From Paracyclopina nana (lineage: Eukaryota; Arthropoda; Copepoda; Cyclopoida; Cyclopettidae): 64,000 bases of DNA. Made by a program: the position numbers and the translations under genes. The stretch covers positions 2,237,001 to 2,301,000 of the forward strand of contig JAGUCH010000008.1 of the NCBI GenBank assembly GCA_019096065.1. The letters run 5' to 3'. Positions 33,174 to 44,971 of the stretch are shown one piece after another. Under the pieces are notes generated by a model. The model was not told where the DNA came from, ran no database searches, and saw only the letters and a list, made by a program, of their open reading frames with translations. The number at the start of each line of letters is the position of its first letter. Position 1 is the stretch's first letter.

Positions 33174-34961
33174 ATGGAATCGCTCAGAAGTAGAAATGTG
33201 ACTGAAAAAGCTGATGAAGAAGCGAGTTTTTCCGAAGGCAAAGAAATCATCATCAAATTGAAAAGGGCAAACGAGTCGCTGAATAGTGAGGAGAAGGCCA
33301 AATTGAAAGTCAAGTCCAAGCCCTTGGTACGGAATCAAGGCTTGCAGATTTTCATTACTCGTGAGGATGATCCGGCCTTTTTCTATTCTGTCGATATCAC
33401 CGAGGAAGACTATAGAGAATTGAGGCTAAGGCAAGGGCTTCTAGTCGATCTGGCCGCTTTTCCAGCCATGCTTTTTCGCCTGTTGGACACTTGTCTTCTG
33501 GAGCAGAATGCTGAGAACCCAAAGTTTTTCCCATCCTTGGAATTTCACGAAAACGACCACGTAGTTTTCGAAGTGCAAGAAATCAACATGTTCAGACGAT
33601 TAGCGCACTTGTCCTTGAAATTGAAGCGTGGCAACGATGCCAAAGTTCGTGAGCATCTTGGTGAGTGTCTCAAGCAGCTTAAACTTGAGCATGCGGAGAC
33701 TGTCAAACGACTGCATGAAAAGGAGGGAGCATTGAAGGAAATCGAGGCTGACAAAGCCAATGTTTTGTCCGAGTTTGACCGGCTCAAAAGAGAGTTTGGG
33801 CAACGCGATGCTTTGCTCCAGACCAAACTGGCTCAAGACTTGAGCGAAGAACGAGAAAGAGCAGCCAAAGCCGTAGCCGAAATGAGAATGTCATATGAAA
33901 ACGAGAGGCGAAGATTAGTGGAAGACAATGCTGGTACCTTGAGAACACTGGAGAATCGTGTGGCAGCTTTGGACTATGACAACAGAGATTTGACTGAAAA
34001 GAAGCACAAAAATGAGGCTTTGATGCAAAGGCTGAAAGAGGAGCAGAAGCACTTGCAAGAAGAGTGCCAAAAGCTCAGGACTGAGGTGGATAAGTACAAG
34101 CTTGAAAAAGAGACTCTGGGCCAAGGCAATCATGAGTTGGACCGAAATTTGCATAAGCTACGTTCTCAATTGGAGGTTGTGGAAGGTGAGAAAATCAGAC
34201 TTCTAGAAGACCTTCACAAGAGAGATGAGGCCATCCAGGATCTGCTGAATCAAAGGAAGCATTTGGAGCAAGAGCTCTCAGAAAAGAAAAATCTGGTGAC
34301 CAAACGAGAAAATGCAGTGAAGAATGTCAGCCAAGAGCTCTTGAAAGCCAATGAAGTTATCAAGAAGTTACAAGACCAAAACCGAAAGGAAAACCACAAG
34401 ATCAAACTAGGTTGTCAAATTGTTCAAGAGCAGGAGAAGGTGTTGACTGACAAGGAGACTGAATTGGAGAACACAAGAAAGCAGCTGAAGGACAAAACTG
34501 AGGAGCTCTCTCAGTGCCAAACTGACATGAAAAGCCTTGAACTTCGTCTGGATGAGTTGAGGACTGACAATGAAGACTTGGCCAAAAAAGTGCGTACCAA
34601 TGAGACAGTGATTCAATGGCTGAACAAGCAGTTGACGACTGCTCAAGCTAGAGATCCTGGTTTGAGACTGGGGCCTCCGCCTGAGGGCATCAATTTCACA
34701 GCCTCGGCCATGGCCTCCACATCAACTCCATTAACCTCGAGACCCGCAGCCGCCATGAAGGAGAACAAAAAACCCATCAGTAATGGGCTGGATCCTAAGT
34801 ACTTTCAGCCTAGTCCAACTTTGAGGCCAGCACAATCTAATTTGAGTGCAGCCTCCAGTAAGTCTCATGGTAACAATGGCGGCCTTTTAAGGCGGAACCT
34901 GCACAAGGACACTTCAAATCCTCAGCCAGCCCCTCAAAGTGTCTACTTTGCAAAGACATAA
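33174..34961 (+). CDS. Sas6: spindle assembly abnormal protein 6 (SAS-6), intronless
   Basis: One exon of 595 aa; SAS-6 forms the ninefold cartwheel of the centriole. The N-terminal head (residues about 15-165) reads ITREDDPAFFYSVDITEEDY then RQGLLVDLAAFPAML, matching the conserved head, and the PISA motif is FRRLAHLSLKLKRGND (from residue 140). A long coiled coil follows (about 165-490), including the conserved ELLKANEVIKKLQ and TVIQWLNKQL words, then a disordered Pro/Ser/Asn tail. Length fits the family (about 470-660). The complete lack of introns is notable beside multi-exon neighbours and could mean a retrocopy that replaced the original, or intron loss. No poly(A) tract is seen after the stop. 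Confidence 0.94.
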   Translation: MESLRSRNVTEKADEEASFSEGKEIIIKLKRANESLNSEEKAKLKVKSKPLVRNQGLQIFITREDDPAFFYSVDITEEDYRELRLRQGLLVDLAAFPAMLFRLLDTCLLEQNAENPKFFPSLEFHENDHVVFEVQEINMFRRLAHLSLKLKRGNDAKVREHLGECLKQLKLEHAETVKRLHEKEGALKEIEADKANVLSEFDRLKREFGQRDALLQTKLAQDLSEERERAAKAVAEMRMSYENERRRLVEDNAGTLRTLENRVAALDYDNRDLTEKKHKNEALMQRLKEEQKHLQEECQKLRTEVDKYKLEKETLGQGNHELDRNLHKLRSQLEVVEGEKIRLLEDLHKRDEAIQDLLNQRKHLEQELSEKKNLVTKRENAVKNVSQELLKANEVIKKLQDQNRKENHKIKLGCQIVQEQEKVLTDKETELENTRKQLKDKTEELSQCQTDMKSLELRLDELRTDNEDLAKKVRTNETVIQWLNKQLTTAQARDPGLRLGPPPEGINFTASAMASTSTPLTSRPAAAMKENKKPISNGLDPKYFQPSPTLRPAQSNLSAASSKSHGNNGGLLRRNLHKDTSNPQPAPQSVYFAKT

Positions 34962-37766
34962 CGCAAATATACCACATTGAACAATTTGCCTGTAGATTTT
35001 ACACAAGAGTTTTGCAGTCAACGCTGTTGAGGAAGTCAAAACAAACGGAAAACCTATTAGGTCTGCAGTAGCAGTTTTCACTTGATGAAGGCAATTGTTA
35101 TGGCGAAAATTGCGGAAGCTGGTGAAAAAGCTCGAAAATAAGTGTAGCAGCTGTATTTGTTTTTGCATTCCCCTGGCCAAAAATGTTAATGTCTTTAAAA
35201 GCCATCATCTCATCTTGTCTTGCTTCTGACCAGATTTTGACATTGGCCAGAACTCGAGGAATTTCCCAACTTCCGCCCTTTTAAAAAGCATGAATATATC
35301 ACTGGTGCGCCACAGCTGAGCTTATGCATTTCCATGTTTTGGAACCCTGTCATGGATGTGTCATCAGCACTTCGAAAAATGGCTACCAGAAATCAAGAGC
35401 CTCATTGTAATGAAAATAGCGATTTTTTAACTGTCAAGATTAAGTAGGCAAATAGAATGCAACCAAATTGGCTGTTTCTCTTGCATGAATGAGTCTGATG
35501 CATGAATATGATGTGTGCAATGTGAGGGGTGTGATTCTGAATAAAAGCAGCACGTAAATAATTTCCATATGGATTGTCCATCCATGTTGATGATCCAGGG
35601 CATCATGCATCACATCCTCTTCCGAAACGAAGTTAGGCAGGATATCCCTGTTTCCCGTCAATAGTTAACACCAGCAACTGACTAAATGAAATATTCGTTT
35701 CCTTTGGCACACTGGGTGCAAGGATAGAATTGGGCATCCCCAAAGTTGAGACCATGCTGGTTGATTACGTAATACCCAATGAACTGTTTCAAGTAGCTTA
35801 CTAACCGCTTGGTTATTTAGCGGAATCTTTTAAGAGTGCTTTGAACAGCAGAGTCTTAAAACAGATGGGCACCTTTTGAGCGTGGTCCCACAATGTGCAC
35901 CATATCCTGACCAGAATAAGTAACACACTGGTCATTAGCACGCCCAAAACGCAAAAAGTCTAATTGTTTTCCAACCAGACACTTACTAAGTGGAGGTTAA
36001 AACACTGCTAGTGAAATGGGCCGTTTTTCAACCGCTTTTTGGGGGCCAAAATCCTGCGCACTTCATGAATAAATGAGCCGAAAATCAGAGCAGTTTGGCT
36101 TCCGTTAAAGTAGTAAAGAGTCGATTTCCGATGTCCCATTTCCGCTCGCGGGGACATTGTTCATATTTGCTCGCCTTTTTTCCACATTTGCGGCATTTCA
36201 CGTCGTGCACATGATGGGCAAATCACGACAATTGATGAATGCTGTGTGCTCATCCGGTCTTTTTCGACCCAAATTGATTTTTTTCTCCTTCCTTTCCCCT
36301 CGGTCCCCTGCCATGAATAGAAATTCGCTGCACATTTTTTCGATCCCAGCTTTCCCAGAGAACATGCAAATCCGTTCAATTTGGGTATTACGCGTTCATC
36401 ATCTAGTTTTAACCAAAGAAAGGAAAAACTACGGTGTCTGTAAACGCTTCATGTTAACATTGTTAAACAACTAACTGTTATTGATTTAATTTGGCCCGAA
36501 GAAGGCAAAAACTTCGGCGCTCATCTCCTAAATAAGATGAAAAAGACGAAGTACTTCTATAGCAGAGAAAGTAATAATAGAAGAAACTACGGATGTGCGC
36601 AGTCGACATAAAAAAGCCGTTTTAGCGCTCTCAAGTCATTCCGCCAAATTGGAAAATTCTTTTTTCAACACCGATTTTCAGCTTCTTTTAAGTCATCAAA
36701 CTCATCAAAAGTGTCCAAATTAGTGCGCATTGACAGATAAAGTTGAAAATTCACCTTATAAATCAATTTGCCTATTTTTGAAAAAATGATGGAAGAGTCA
36801 TTCTTGGCTTTTGTTCGCAACCGAACGTAATTTAGAAATTGCGACTAAAAACCACATTAAAAATGGATGAAATCATGTTTTTTCATGCGCTGGAGAAAAT
36901 ACAAGTCGAGCATTTGTCTGCAGTTCACTGGATCGAGCGCTTCAAAGAAAGAAAGTTTCAATGGTGACAAATTTTCGGCTCGGATTACAATTTATTGTGA
37001 GAAAACGCGCGTTGACAAAAGCATTTTTTGACGGCCATTCGAGAATTGGTCAAAAATAGGAAATATTTTAGGGGCTCAAAAAAAGGTGCGACCGTGGGAT
37101 TGCCGACCGTATGAACCGCCAGCGAATGCTGACATACTTGACCAACTTTGTAGGCCACAGCAACAACAACAACAACGTGCGACAGCAAATTCCTTCTTCA
37201 TTTTCTAAGCCACCGCAATAGCGTGGACGACGATGACGTTCCTTGCAATTTGTGCCATACGTACCGTACGTGTAACGTGAAATACAGCGTGAGCCGGCAA
37301 AAGTTCTCCTCATGAACATTGACCCAACATCCTCAGCCATTTCCCGCAATATACTCAGCTCAATGCGGCGTTCATGTATAAGCGCAAAATTGTCGAAGCA
37401 ACTATTCCCATTTCCGTATATTTTAAAATATGGAAAAAGAGGAGAGGCTCCATTCCTTAAAAATGTACTTTTACGGAAAAAAGCACCAAGGCAAAATTAA
37501 CATTTCCGTTCATTTCTCAAAACCGTACTATCTTTTGCGTATAGTACATAATACGTATGATTGCCAAAACTTTTGCTTAAAAAATAACAAAAATGTTCGC
37601 AAATCTCTTAAGCAAAAGTAATGAAAACCATACTTAGAACGTATTATCATTGATAAAAGCATGCGTTCGATTTAATGAACATGGCCAGCAAAAATGTTTT
37701 TCGGCAAATGAATGCCGCACGAGCAGAAGAGTGGTCAGTGCGCGCGAAGATTTGCGCGTCACGCGG
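34962..37766. other. intergenic, no gene seen
   Basis: About 2.8 kb without a supported gene. Minus-strand frames at 35440-35661 and 37068-37349 have no domain or splice context. Short CAACAACAAC tracts occur near 37150. Confidence 0.5.
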
Positions 37767-37776
37767 TATTTCCTGT
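37767..37776 (-). promoter_or_regulatory. candidate ETS-factor site upstream of edl
   Basis: The minus strand reads ACAGGAAATA, a good match to the ETS consensus (A/C)GGAA(A/G/T), 140 bp upstream of the edl-like start in a GC-rich stretch. In flies edl is itself a target of ETS signalling (established for Drosophila). Binding here is inference. Confidence 0.35.
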
Positions 37777-37915
37777 CTCCGCGGTAGCAATAGCGCGCTA
37801 TGCGCCGTTCCATCGCTAAGTAGCGCAACTGCTGCTGTTAAACAGACGTTGTCCGAATTTCCCGTCAGTCGAGCTCAACCCCTGATCGAGTGTGCACGCG
37901 GCAATTCCACGCAGA

Positions 37916-38450
37916 ATGTTGAGCTTTCACAGAACGCCCATCATGCACCACCACCCTTGGTTTTCGCGGCCAGAAGTGGCCTCGAACGAGCGGCCTCAGC
38001 TCTCGGATGAGAGCACGGCCTCCACGACCTCCACCGAGGAGCAGTACGTGTACTACAAGAGAAACTACCAGCATCAAAGAGGAGGCCTGAAATCTTCGCA
38101 CAAATCACCCCCGCACCCTCAAACTCAGGGAGAGTTCCTCGATTTGCCCTCAGGTAATAAAAGCATATCTATTTGCGTAGGAGGGCGGAGAGTAAAAGGC
38201 GTTCGTGATTGCAGATCCTCGATGCTGGATGAGGGAAGACGTGCAGACCTGGATCCGCCATTTGGCAGCTGTCCACGGCCTTCCTGCCGTCCAACCTGAC
38301 CGGTTCCTGATGAATGGCAAGGCTCTTTGTCTCATGACCATGGAAATGTTCTGCCAACGAGTGCCACTCGGCGGCAAAATGCTCTACAAGGACTTCCAAC
38401 TGAGGCTCTCCATGGCCATGTACGGTGATGACAACAACAACAACAGTTAG
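37916..38450 (+). CDS. edl: PNT/SAM-domain protein lacking an ETS domain (Edl/Mae-like)
   Basis: Exons 37916-38153 and 38215-38450, split by a 61-bp intron in phase 1, give 157 aa. The N-terminal half is low-complexity (His/Ser/Thr-rich). The second exon is entirely a Pointed domain: DPRCWMREDVQTWI, FLMNGKALCLMTMEMF and RVPLGGKMLYKDFQ. The protein ends about ten residues after the domain with an Asn run, so no ETS DNA-binding domain is possible. This matches Drosophila Edl/Mae, which binds the PNT domains of Yan and Pointed and tunes receptor tyrosine kinase output. A truncated ETS gene is the alternative, but the clean short gene with its own 3' UTR argues for Edl. AATAAA lies near 38824. 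Confidence 0.82.
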
Positions 38451-38463
38451 TTTATCCGAGAAT

Positions 38464-38582
38464 CAACGTGGTTCCTCAAGTAAACCGTCGATGTGGTTCC
38501 ATAAGAACATTCGCGGTTCCACAAGGATACAAAAAGAGCCATGATGGTTCCACAATCACCTACGTTGTTCCACAACAGCATC
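38464..38582 (+). repeat. GGTTCCACAA motif repeated in the edl 3' UTR
   Basis: Five copies of a 10-12 base motif follow the stop: gtggttcctcaag, gtggttccataag, gcggttccacaag, atggttccacaat, gttgttccacaac, spaced about 20-31 bp apart. Regular recurrence in a 3' UTR suggests an RNA-binding protein or miRNA target array, or a decaying minisatellite. Confidence 0.55.
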
Positions 38583-38829
38583 GAGCTTTTCACCAAAGAA
38601 CTTGAAAATTCATCCAGATCAATCAACTCACCCCAGTGATACAGATGACGTCACAACTTTAAAAATTAATAATACAACCAAGAAGAATTTTGCCCTTTTT
38701 TTAGTCACACTATATAAAATAGTTTTTTTGTGGAGGGATCTTGAGCAATCAAGAAGGCCACGAGAACGCAGCGAGTTAAAATCACTGAGTCAATATATAT
38801 ATTATCCTGCATATCAGCTGTAAATAAAT

Positions 38830-41425
38830 TTTCGATCCGTCATCTTATGAGTAATGGGGTCATTGGTGGACGGGGCGGGCTGAATTAGGGCAGCTAGCAG
38901 AGTGAATTTCAATTTCTCTGAAGCCGCGAACTAAGGAGATGACTTCCTTCCGGATGGAGAAGAAGAATAACGACTTTGTATTTCCTTCACACATATGAAG
39001 AACACAATACTTCCGTTGCTGCATGCACAGCGCTCTAATCTTTAGAGGAAATGAATGAGTAGAGATTAGAACACTATGAATAATCCTCATAGTCGACTCG
39101 TTTCCAATATGGCCGCCATTGTCGTAGCTGAGGAAATGACCATCCTCTTCGACTGCGCACACAAAATTTGCCTCAAATTCAAGTTAAACTAACTTTAGCC
39201 ACAACATCCTTTTCCTTTTTGAGCAATATACTACTCGCAAGCTAGCTGGCAAATAGCAAAGCTAGCAAAAACTTCTAAATTATGACATTTAAAATGGAAT
39301 TTTATTGCTATGGTGGAGATTGAATTTCTCACTTGTCATGGCAATAAAGATATTTCGAAATTAAGAAATAAAAGAAATGCTATGCGGTGCTCATCTACAT
39401 GGATTAACTTGATTCATTACCGGCTAATGAATTGGTGTTTATGCAGAGAAGGTGCGGATTTCAGGCCTATGGCACAAGATAATCACATCCTCTTTTCACG
39501 AGTTTTTGAGACAGATTCTCTCAAGCCACTTCCTAAATATGACGTGGATATCGTTTGTCGTGATTCGCCAACCGTAAAGGAATCAAAGCTTTTTGCATCA
39601 GCTGACACCTCAATAGAAAAATTACTTTTAAATAGCCACGCCCGTGATTTATTTCTTGTTCATCAAGGATACTTTTTTAATTCCAGCTTTTGTTGCTAGC
39701 TTTCTTTTTCACCGACTTACTAGATTATATCCAATTTACAAATTGTGAGGCATTTTGTTCATTTCGCTGATGACTTTCAGATTTTCTTAATATTCTGGCT
39801 AGAGAAGCAGATGAACTGAGATAGTACATGCTACATCTTATTTATGTAGCACATGAGTAAATTGAAATTCCTCAGTAGAAGGGTTTTTAAAAGTCAAATG
39901 CGTTTTGGGAAAGGAAGTCAGACTTCATCAGTGTGTAGTAGCTGGTATGTGAATTTTCAGTCTTGTCTTTAAAAATGAGAGTGTGGGAGGGAAGAAGAGA
40001 ATCATCCATCCAGTTAGCCAGGATTTCCTGCTTCCACAATTGCTTGAAACGTATGAAGAAGAATTTTGTACACTGTTGTGCTTCTTTACCGTATCTCCTC
40101 TTTAGCTACTTTACTATAGTGCACAGCAGCTAAAAAACGCATTAAAATTCAGGCCTCACACTTCGGCAATATTCGGAAACAGTGTTGAGGTCTCGCAGTC
40201 GTCTCAACCATTCTCTCTCAGCAAAATAAAAATTATATTTTTCCAATCATCATAGCAAAAACTGAAAAAGCTGAGAGCACCAACTTGATACTTGCCAAAT
40301 AGGGAACAAGTAGAAAAGCAATAATCCAACTGGCGGGCCGGCTTTGAAATTTTGGCTGTCAAAAATCTGCCTAGCGTTGGTTGACAGAAGTTCTCAACAC
40401 GGCTTTTCTCTAGAAGTTTGCTTGTAACTAAACCTAAAATGTAGTCACCAAAATCATATGCTAATTTTGAATATAGTTTATTAAGATTTGACTAATTTGC
40501 AACCCTTGTATTTCGACATTTAACCTAAGTTTCATGAAACTATTTAGCCTGATCACAACTTTTGGGCTGGCTTTTTCCAACTTTTCTTAGCTTTTCCATG
40601 CCAGTACAAAAACTACAGCATGGCAGACATCATTGCAAGAAAGCACTTTTTGCTATATTTTTCTCAAAGAATTGACTGTTTTGTCAAAATCTTGGCTATT
40701 TTTATTTACTCCTCTCAAGTTGAATATGCTAGTTTGGAGCTGTAAGAGAATTGAGTAAGGTAATGTAAGGCATTTTTCTCATTTTCGATCCATCATGCTC
40801 AAGCCTGGATTTGATATGTCTCATGATCCAGAATTCCTTGACTTTCATGAAAATTGCTCAAATCTGTACCATTCTGTTCCTTGTTTAATTCTAAGCGTTA
40901 CAAGCACTATCTAAGCACTTTCTTTGCCACTTGTTTAACTAAATTAGCAAAAACAGCTTTGTTTACGTTTTTGCAAATGCGCTATTTTTTCGGCAATTGC
41001 ACCGCGTTAACGCATGCACGCCAGACAGCCAAAAATTCAGCACCATCTATTGCATTATGCTTGTCTTTTGTTCCCTATAAACTAAGCGTAGTTGGCAGCT
41101 ATCAGCAGCTGACTTTCGCTGCCTGACGCTACCAGTGCAGTAGAAATCTTAGCCTTTTTGTAAATGTAGGCAAATTACCTTGATTCTCATTTTTTTACCA
41201 AGCGTTGTGAATAGATCTGCAAGGTAGGAAAACGCCTTTCCTTACTTACATGCTACGTCCATTGACGGATGATAAAATGGGGACGATACATAGATGTTCG
41301 ATGCAGAAGTTGAAAGAAAGCTTATGAAACCACGCAGACTTGAATCGATCAAAACGTATCATTAAGAAAGTGTACTACAAGACTGTGTGCAATTGAAAAA
41401 CCATTTTATTTATCTCAATTTACAT
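38830..41425. other. intergenic with one ambiguous ORF
   Basis: No confident gene. A plus-strand frame of 129 codons at 39310-39699 contains a possible acceptor (tttatgcag near 39446) followed by about 80 residues with balanced composition, but no domain or partner exon. A 100-codon minus frame (38860-39162) lies across an inverted repeat (tctaatct / agattaga near 39030-39068). The rest is AT-rich and featureless to me. Confidence 0.4.
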
Positions 41426-43143
41426 TTATCTTCCAGCACCACCTTGCTTGCAGGAGCATTCCTGTAAACAGAACAAGAATTAGGGAGGAAAATTAAATGA
41501 ATTTGGAAGTGTAGTACCTTGCAGTAGTAGTTCCAGTCTGATCCCTTTGCAGTGACTGCATCTGGGCAGCAGTCGCCACCATCATACTGACAGGCAGCAT
41601 TGTTGTTCTATGAGAAAATGCAAAAATCACAAGTGAAAGCAAGTAGTGCTATTTGGGCTCACTTCATCATCGCAGTAGCCATCCTTGATCCAGGAGATGA
41701 CGCACTTGTAGGTGGTGGTTGTGGTGGTAGTGGTGGTGGTTGTGGGGGCAGCGGTGGTTGCATCACCACCATTGTTACCGCCGCAGATATTGGTGGCTGG
41801 CTCCATGCACCAATTGTTCTGCTGAGAAATGTAGTGGGCATTGAAGTCACTCACTGTGCAAGAGGACCATTGGTTTGGTGGATCTCCGTAGCTCATGATG
41901 CCTTGGCCATTGCAACCCTTGCCATCGTGGAAGGCGTCAAAGTCGTGCCTAAATCCGAGATTGTGTCCAATCTCGTGGGCGATCACGTGGGCAGCCTCAG
42001 TGAAGGTTTTGCGCCACTCATTGATGGACTGCTTGTACTTGTTGGCGCTGTTGTGAATGCACACCACTCCGCGGTAGGCAATGCCCACAGTGCCATAATA
42101 TTCGGTGTCATAGGACATGGTCATGAGCAGGTCGGCATCTCCAAGCACTGAGACCACAGTGGGCATCATCACCTCCAAGTTGCCGCCAGTCGCGGTGAGG
42201 GTTTTGTCAGCGAAGAACTGCCAGTTGCCGGTGCGCTGGATCTTCACTTGGGTCCCCAGAGAGGAGTGGCAATAGGAGGCTTGCACGTGGGGCAGTGTGG
42301 CCTCAATGTAAGCCCTGGCAGCCTCATCGGAGCCGACCTTGTTCTTGAATCCTGCATCGTATCCAGCCTAAATGTAATGAATTCAATAAACAATGCAGGA
42401 AAAACTGGAACAGTGCAATTTCTGTCGTTTTTTGTGCACTAATTAAATTGTATATGTTAAAGTACCAAAACTTTCAAGAGCATGGTGGTTGGAGTGCTTT
42501 GGCAGCTGGTGCCAGTGCAAATCTGCTCGATGGCCTCTTCGTAAGCCTCTTCCTTGGCGTTGACCTCCTCATCAGAGTCTTTCCCGGTGCCTTGCACAAA
42601 CTCTCCGTCGTCTCTGTTGATCTCCACAGACTCAACCCTGGCCAAGCCATTCTGCATGATTTCAATGAATAAATGTGAACAATTCTAAGTCACATATCCA
42701 TGCGTTACCTTGAATGGGCTCTCGATGCGCTCAACCTCTCCAGACTTCCTCCACACGTACATGGAAGTGTCTCCGTGGGCAGACATGATGGTGAACTCCA
42801 AATCATCGGATCCTGGGCAACCAGTCATGGCTGCGCAGGCCTCAGTTTCCTTCTCCAGGTGGCCAATGAAGTGGCATTTCTCCACGCGAGCGAGCCTGTC
42901 AGCCTCGTTCGAGTAATATTTGGCCAAAATCAATTTGTCAGTGTAGCCGTCAGGGAAGGTGACTTGCACGCTTGGACTCCCATCCGAGGACCTTTCTTGG
43001 CTCAAAGAAAAGGTGGGTGCATTTGCTGAAAATGGAAAAATGATCAAGCTAGACAAATTCCATTTGATTTCAATATGCTCACATTTGACTCTAGCAGAGT
43101 AGGAGAGAGCAACGCAAGTTGCCACAATTGCTAATACCCTCAT
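41426..43143 (-). CDS. secreted reprolysin-type (M12B) metalloprotease with Lin-12/Notch repeat
   Basis: Six exons: 43083-43143, 42709-43025, 42466-42651, 41663-42367, 41518-41607 and 41426-41461, all in frame, giving 464 aa. Residues 1-16 are a signal peptide; residues 20-190 look like a prodomain. The catalytic domain carries HEIGHNLGFRHD (from residue 319), the M12B zinc motif, and a Met-turn GIMSYG. A Thr-rich linker (about 384-396) leads to an LNR-type module, CVISWIKDGYCDDE continued by the next exon NNNAACQYDGGDCC, then a short Cys-containing end. Neither exon alone shows the LNR, so the splice is well supported. The first intron (57 bp) has no in-frame stop, so unspliced reading is possible. 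The minus-strand TATA box CTATAAAT lies at 43198-43205, about 55 bp before the ATG. No disintegrin domain or TSP repeats are present. Confidence 0.9.
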
Positions 43144-43197
43144 GATTCACTCAGTGGATCCAGAAGTGGAATGAGTTGACGAGGCAAAGCTTGGTCA

Positions 43198-43205
43198 ATT
43201 TATAG
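43198..43205 (-). promoter_or_regulatory. TATA box of the metalloprotease gene
   Basis: The minus strand reads CTATAAAT about 55 bp upstream of the start codon, predicting transcription start near 43170 and a 5' UTR of about 25-30 nt. Confidence 0.6.
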
Positions 43206-44964
43206 TCAATGATCAAGTGTTGATGCTTACAGCATTAGCATTCATCTTTCAGTAGCAACAAAAGATGTCTTCAGAAAAGGCCAGAAAAACACCTTTAGTG
43301 CTCAAAAGCAGTGGCAATTTGTTTATATGCGCAAATGTTGCTGCCGCTACGATCTATAGTACGAATACGTTATAGTTTTACATTCATGTTAAACAGCTTT
43401 TGTGTATGCTTTGTCTCCTCCAATTTCCTGTCCAGTGGGCCTTTTTTACGCGTTCATTTTGTTGAAAGATCCGTTTTTTAGTGGCATAGCTAGCTTGGCC
43501 ATACACGTGGAATCACACATGACTTGCTTTCATGCGGTATCGCTAACATGCGTGACAAATAACTCATCATGTAGAAAAATTTCGAAAAAGAGAACAAGTC
43601 AAATGATCTGGATTGTTTTTTTCTTTTCCTGTGCTTTTCAGGCCTGGGAATTTCTTGGTGGTGTAATCGCATTGTGTTGTTTGTGATATTGCAAGCCACT
43701 ACACCACAGGAAGACCCCATTTCCTTTAAGAAAAGACGAGACCGCACAAATACTTCTACACTTTTATTCTACTAGCTACTACATGTATATTGTAATTTTC
43801 ACGTTTTATGCGATGTTCATCTACACACTCCCTTTTGTCCTGATCGTCAAACCATTGAAGTTTTTCATTTGTGATTTGAAAATGACGAAATCAAATGGAT
43901 TCATTTGCTTTGTCTCATTTGGCATCCCGTACACAAATATATAGCAATGCAGTGGGCCTCCTTTGCTGTTCGCACACAGACATCCTGTCATGTTTGGCTT
44001 CGTAAATAAATGACAAAGAACCATACCTTTTTTATTATTACCACACCTAAGTTTCAACCTATTAAGGATCTCGTTGAAATTGTCCAGGTGTGAAGTTGTT
44101 GCTCACAAATTAAAGTGTGATGACAGGAAGTATTTCATACTGGCCACTACTACACTTCTGTAGTAACATGAATTTTTGCCACAGCAGCCATTTTGAAAGG
44201 AAATTGGGTGGAATTCTTCTTCAAGATTTTTAGAACAAACGTCCGGGAAATGAGAAGGGTGTACACAGTGTATTATATTATGCTCTACTAAAAGTGTGTT
44301 TTGCGTTGCATTTTGAAGAGATTTTAATTTTTGTCTCAAGCTCCACTTTCAGACAACTAATTTTATTTCATTCAAAGACCAAATTGAGAAATCTTTTGCG
44401 GTGGATAAGCATAAAATTAAACAATCTTAACAATTCCGAGTACACAAGTATGGAATTTCTTCAGTCCAATATTCTGATAAAATGTGGACAGGAAGGCACG
44501 TGGCCATATTTTTTCCCAAGAACTATACTGACAAAAAAGTCACAAATTCAGGCCCTACAGAGAGATCGTGGTTCCCACCTCAATATTCTTTTGAAACAAA
44601 TGATCCATGAGAAATCTCACGGGTTCTACCATAATACTACGTGTGTGTTGAAAGGTTTGCTCCAAATAATTCGGGTAATTTCACTTCTGCTTCCGGTTCA
44701 AGCACGTGCTCTTCCATGTCTTGACAATTTACTTTTGTTCAAAAATGGTTGCATCCTGTATTTTCTAAACAGAACTACATTGAATTTTTAGCTTTCATGT
44801 GGTTAGAATCGATCTTTGTTAGCGTTGCGTGAAATTCCAAGCCAAATTGTTGGCTGAAAAGGAAGCACAGATGCCAGAAAATATCGGCATATAATAGTAG
44901 TACGACTTCGATGTCCCCGGAAGTGGGAAGTGAAAGCATCTGCTTAGTATGCACTACTCCATAC
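43206..44964. other. intergenic, no gene seen
   Basis: No supported gene in about 1.75 kb. A 165-codon plus-strand frame (44294-44791) has no domain, an unusual composition and no splice context, so I leave it out. Confidence 0.45.
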
Positions 44965-44971
44965 ATTACAC

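Noticed and set aside
38860..39162. 100-codon minus-strand ORF
   Set aside because: It lies over an inverted repeat with no motif, and no promoter or poly(A) signal supports it.
44294..44791. 165-codon plus-strand ORF
   Set aside because: No domain, no splice context, biased composition, and it reads into unrelated AT-rich DNA.
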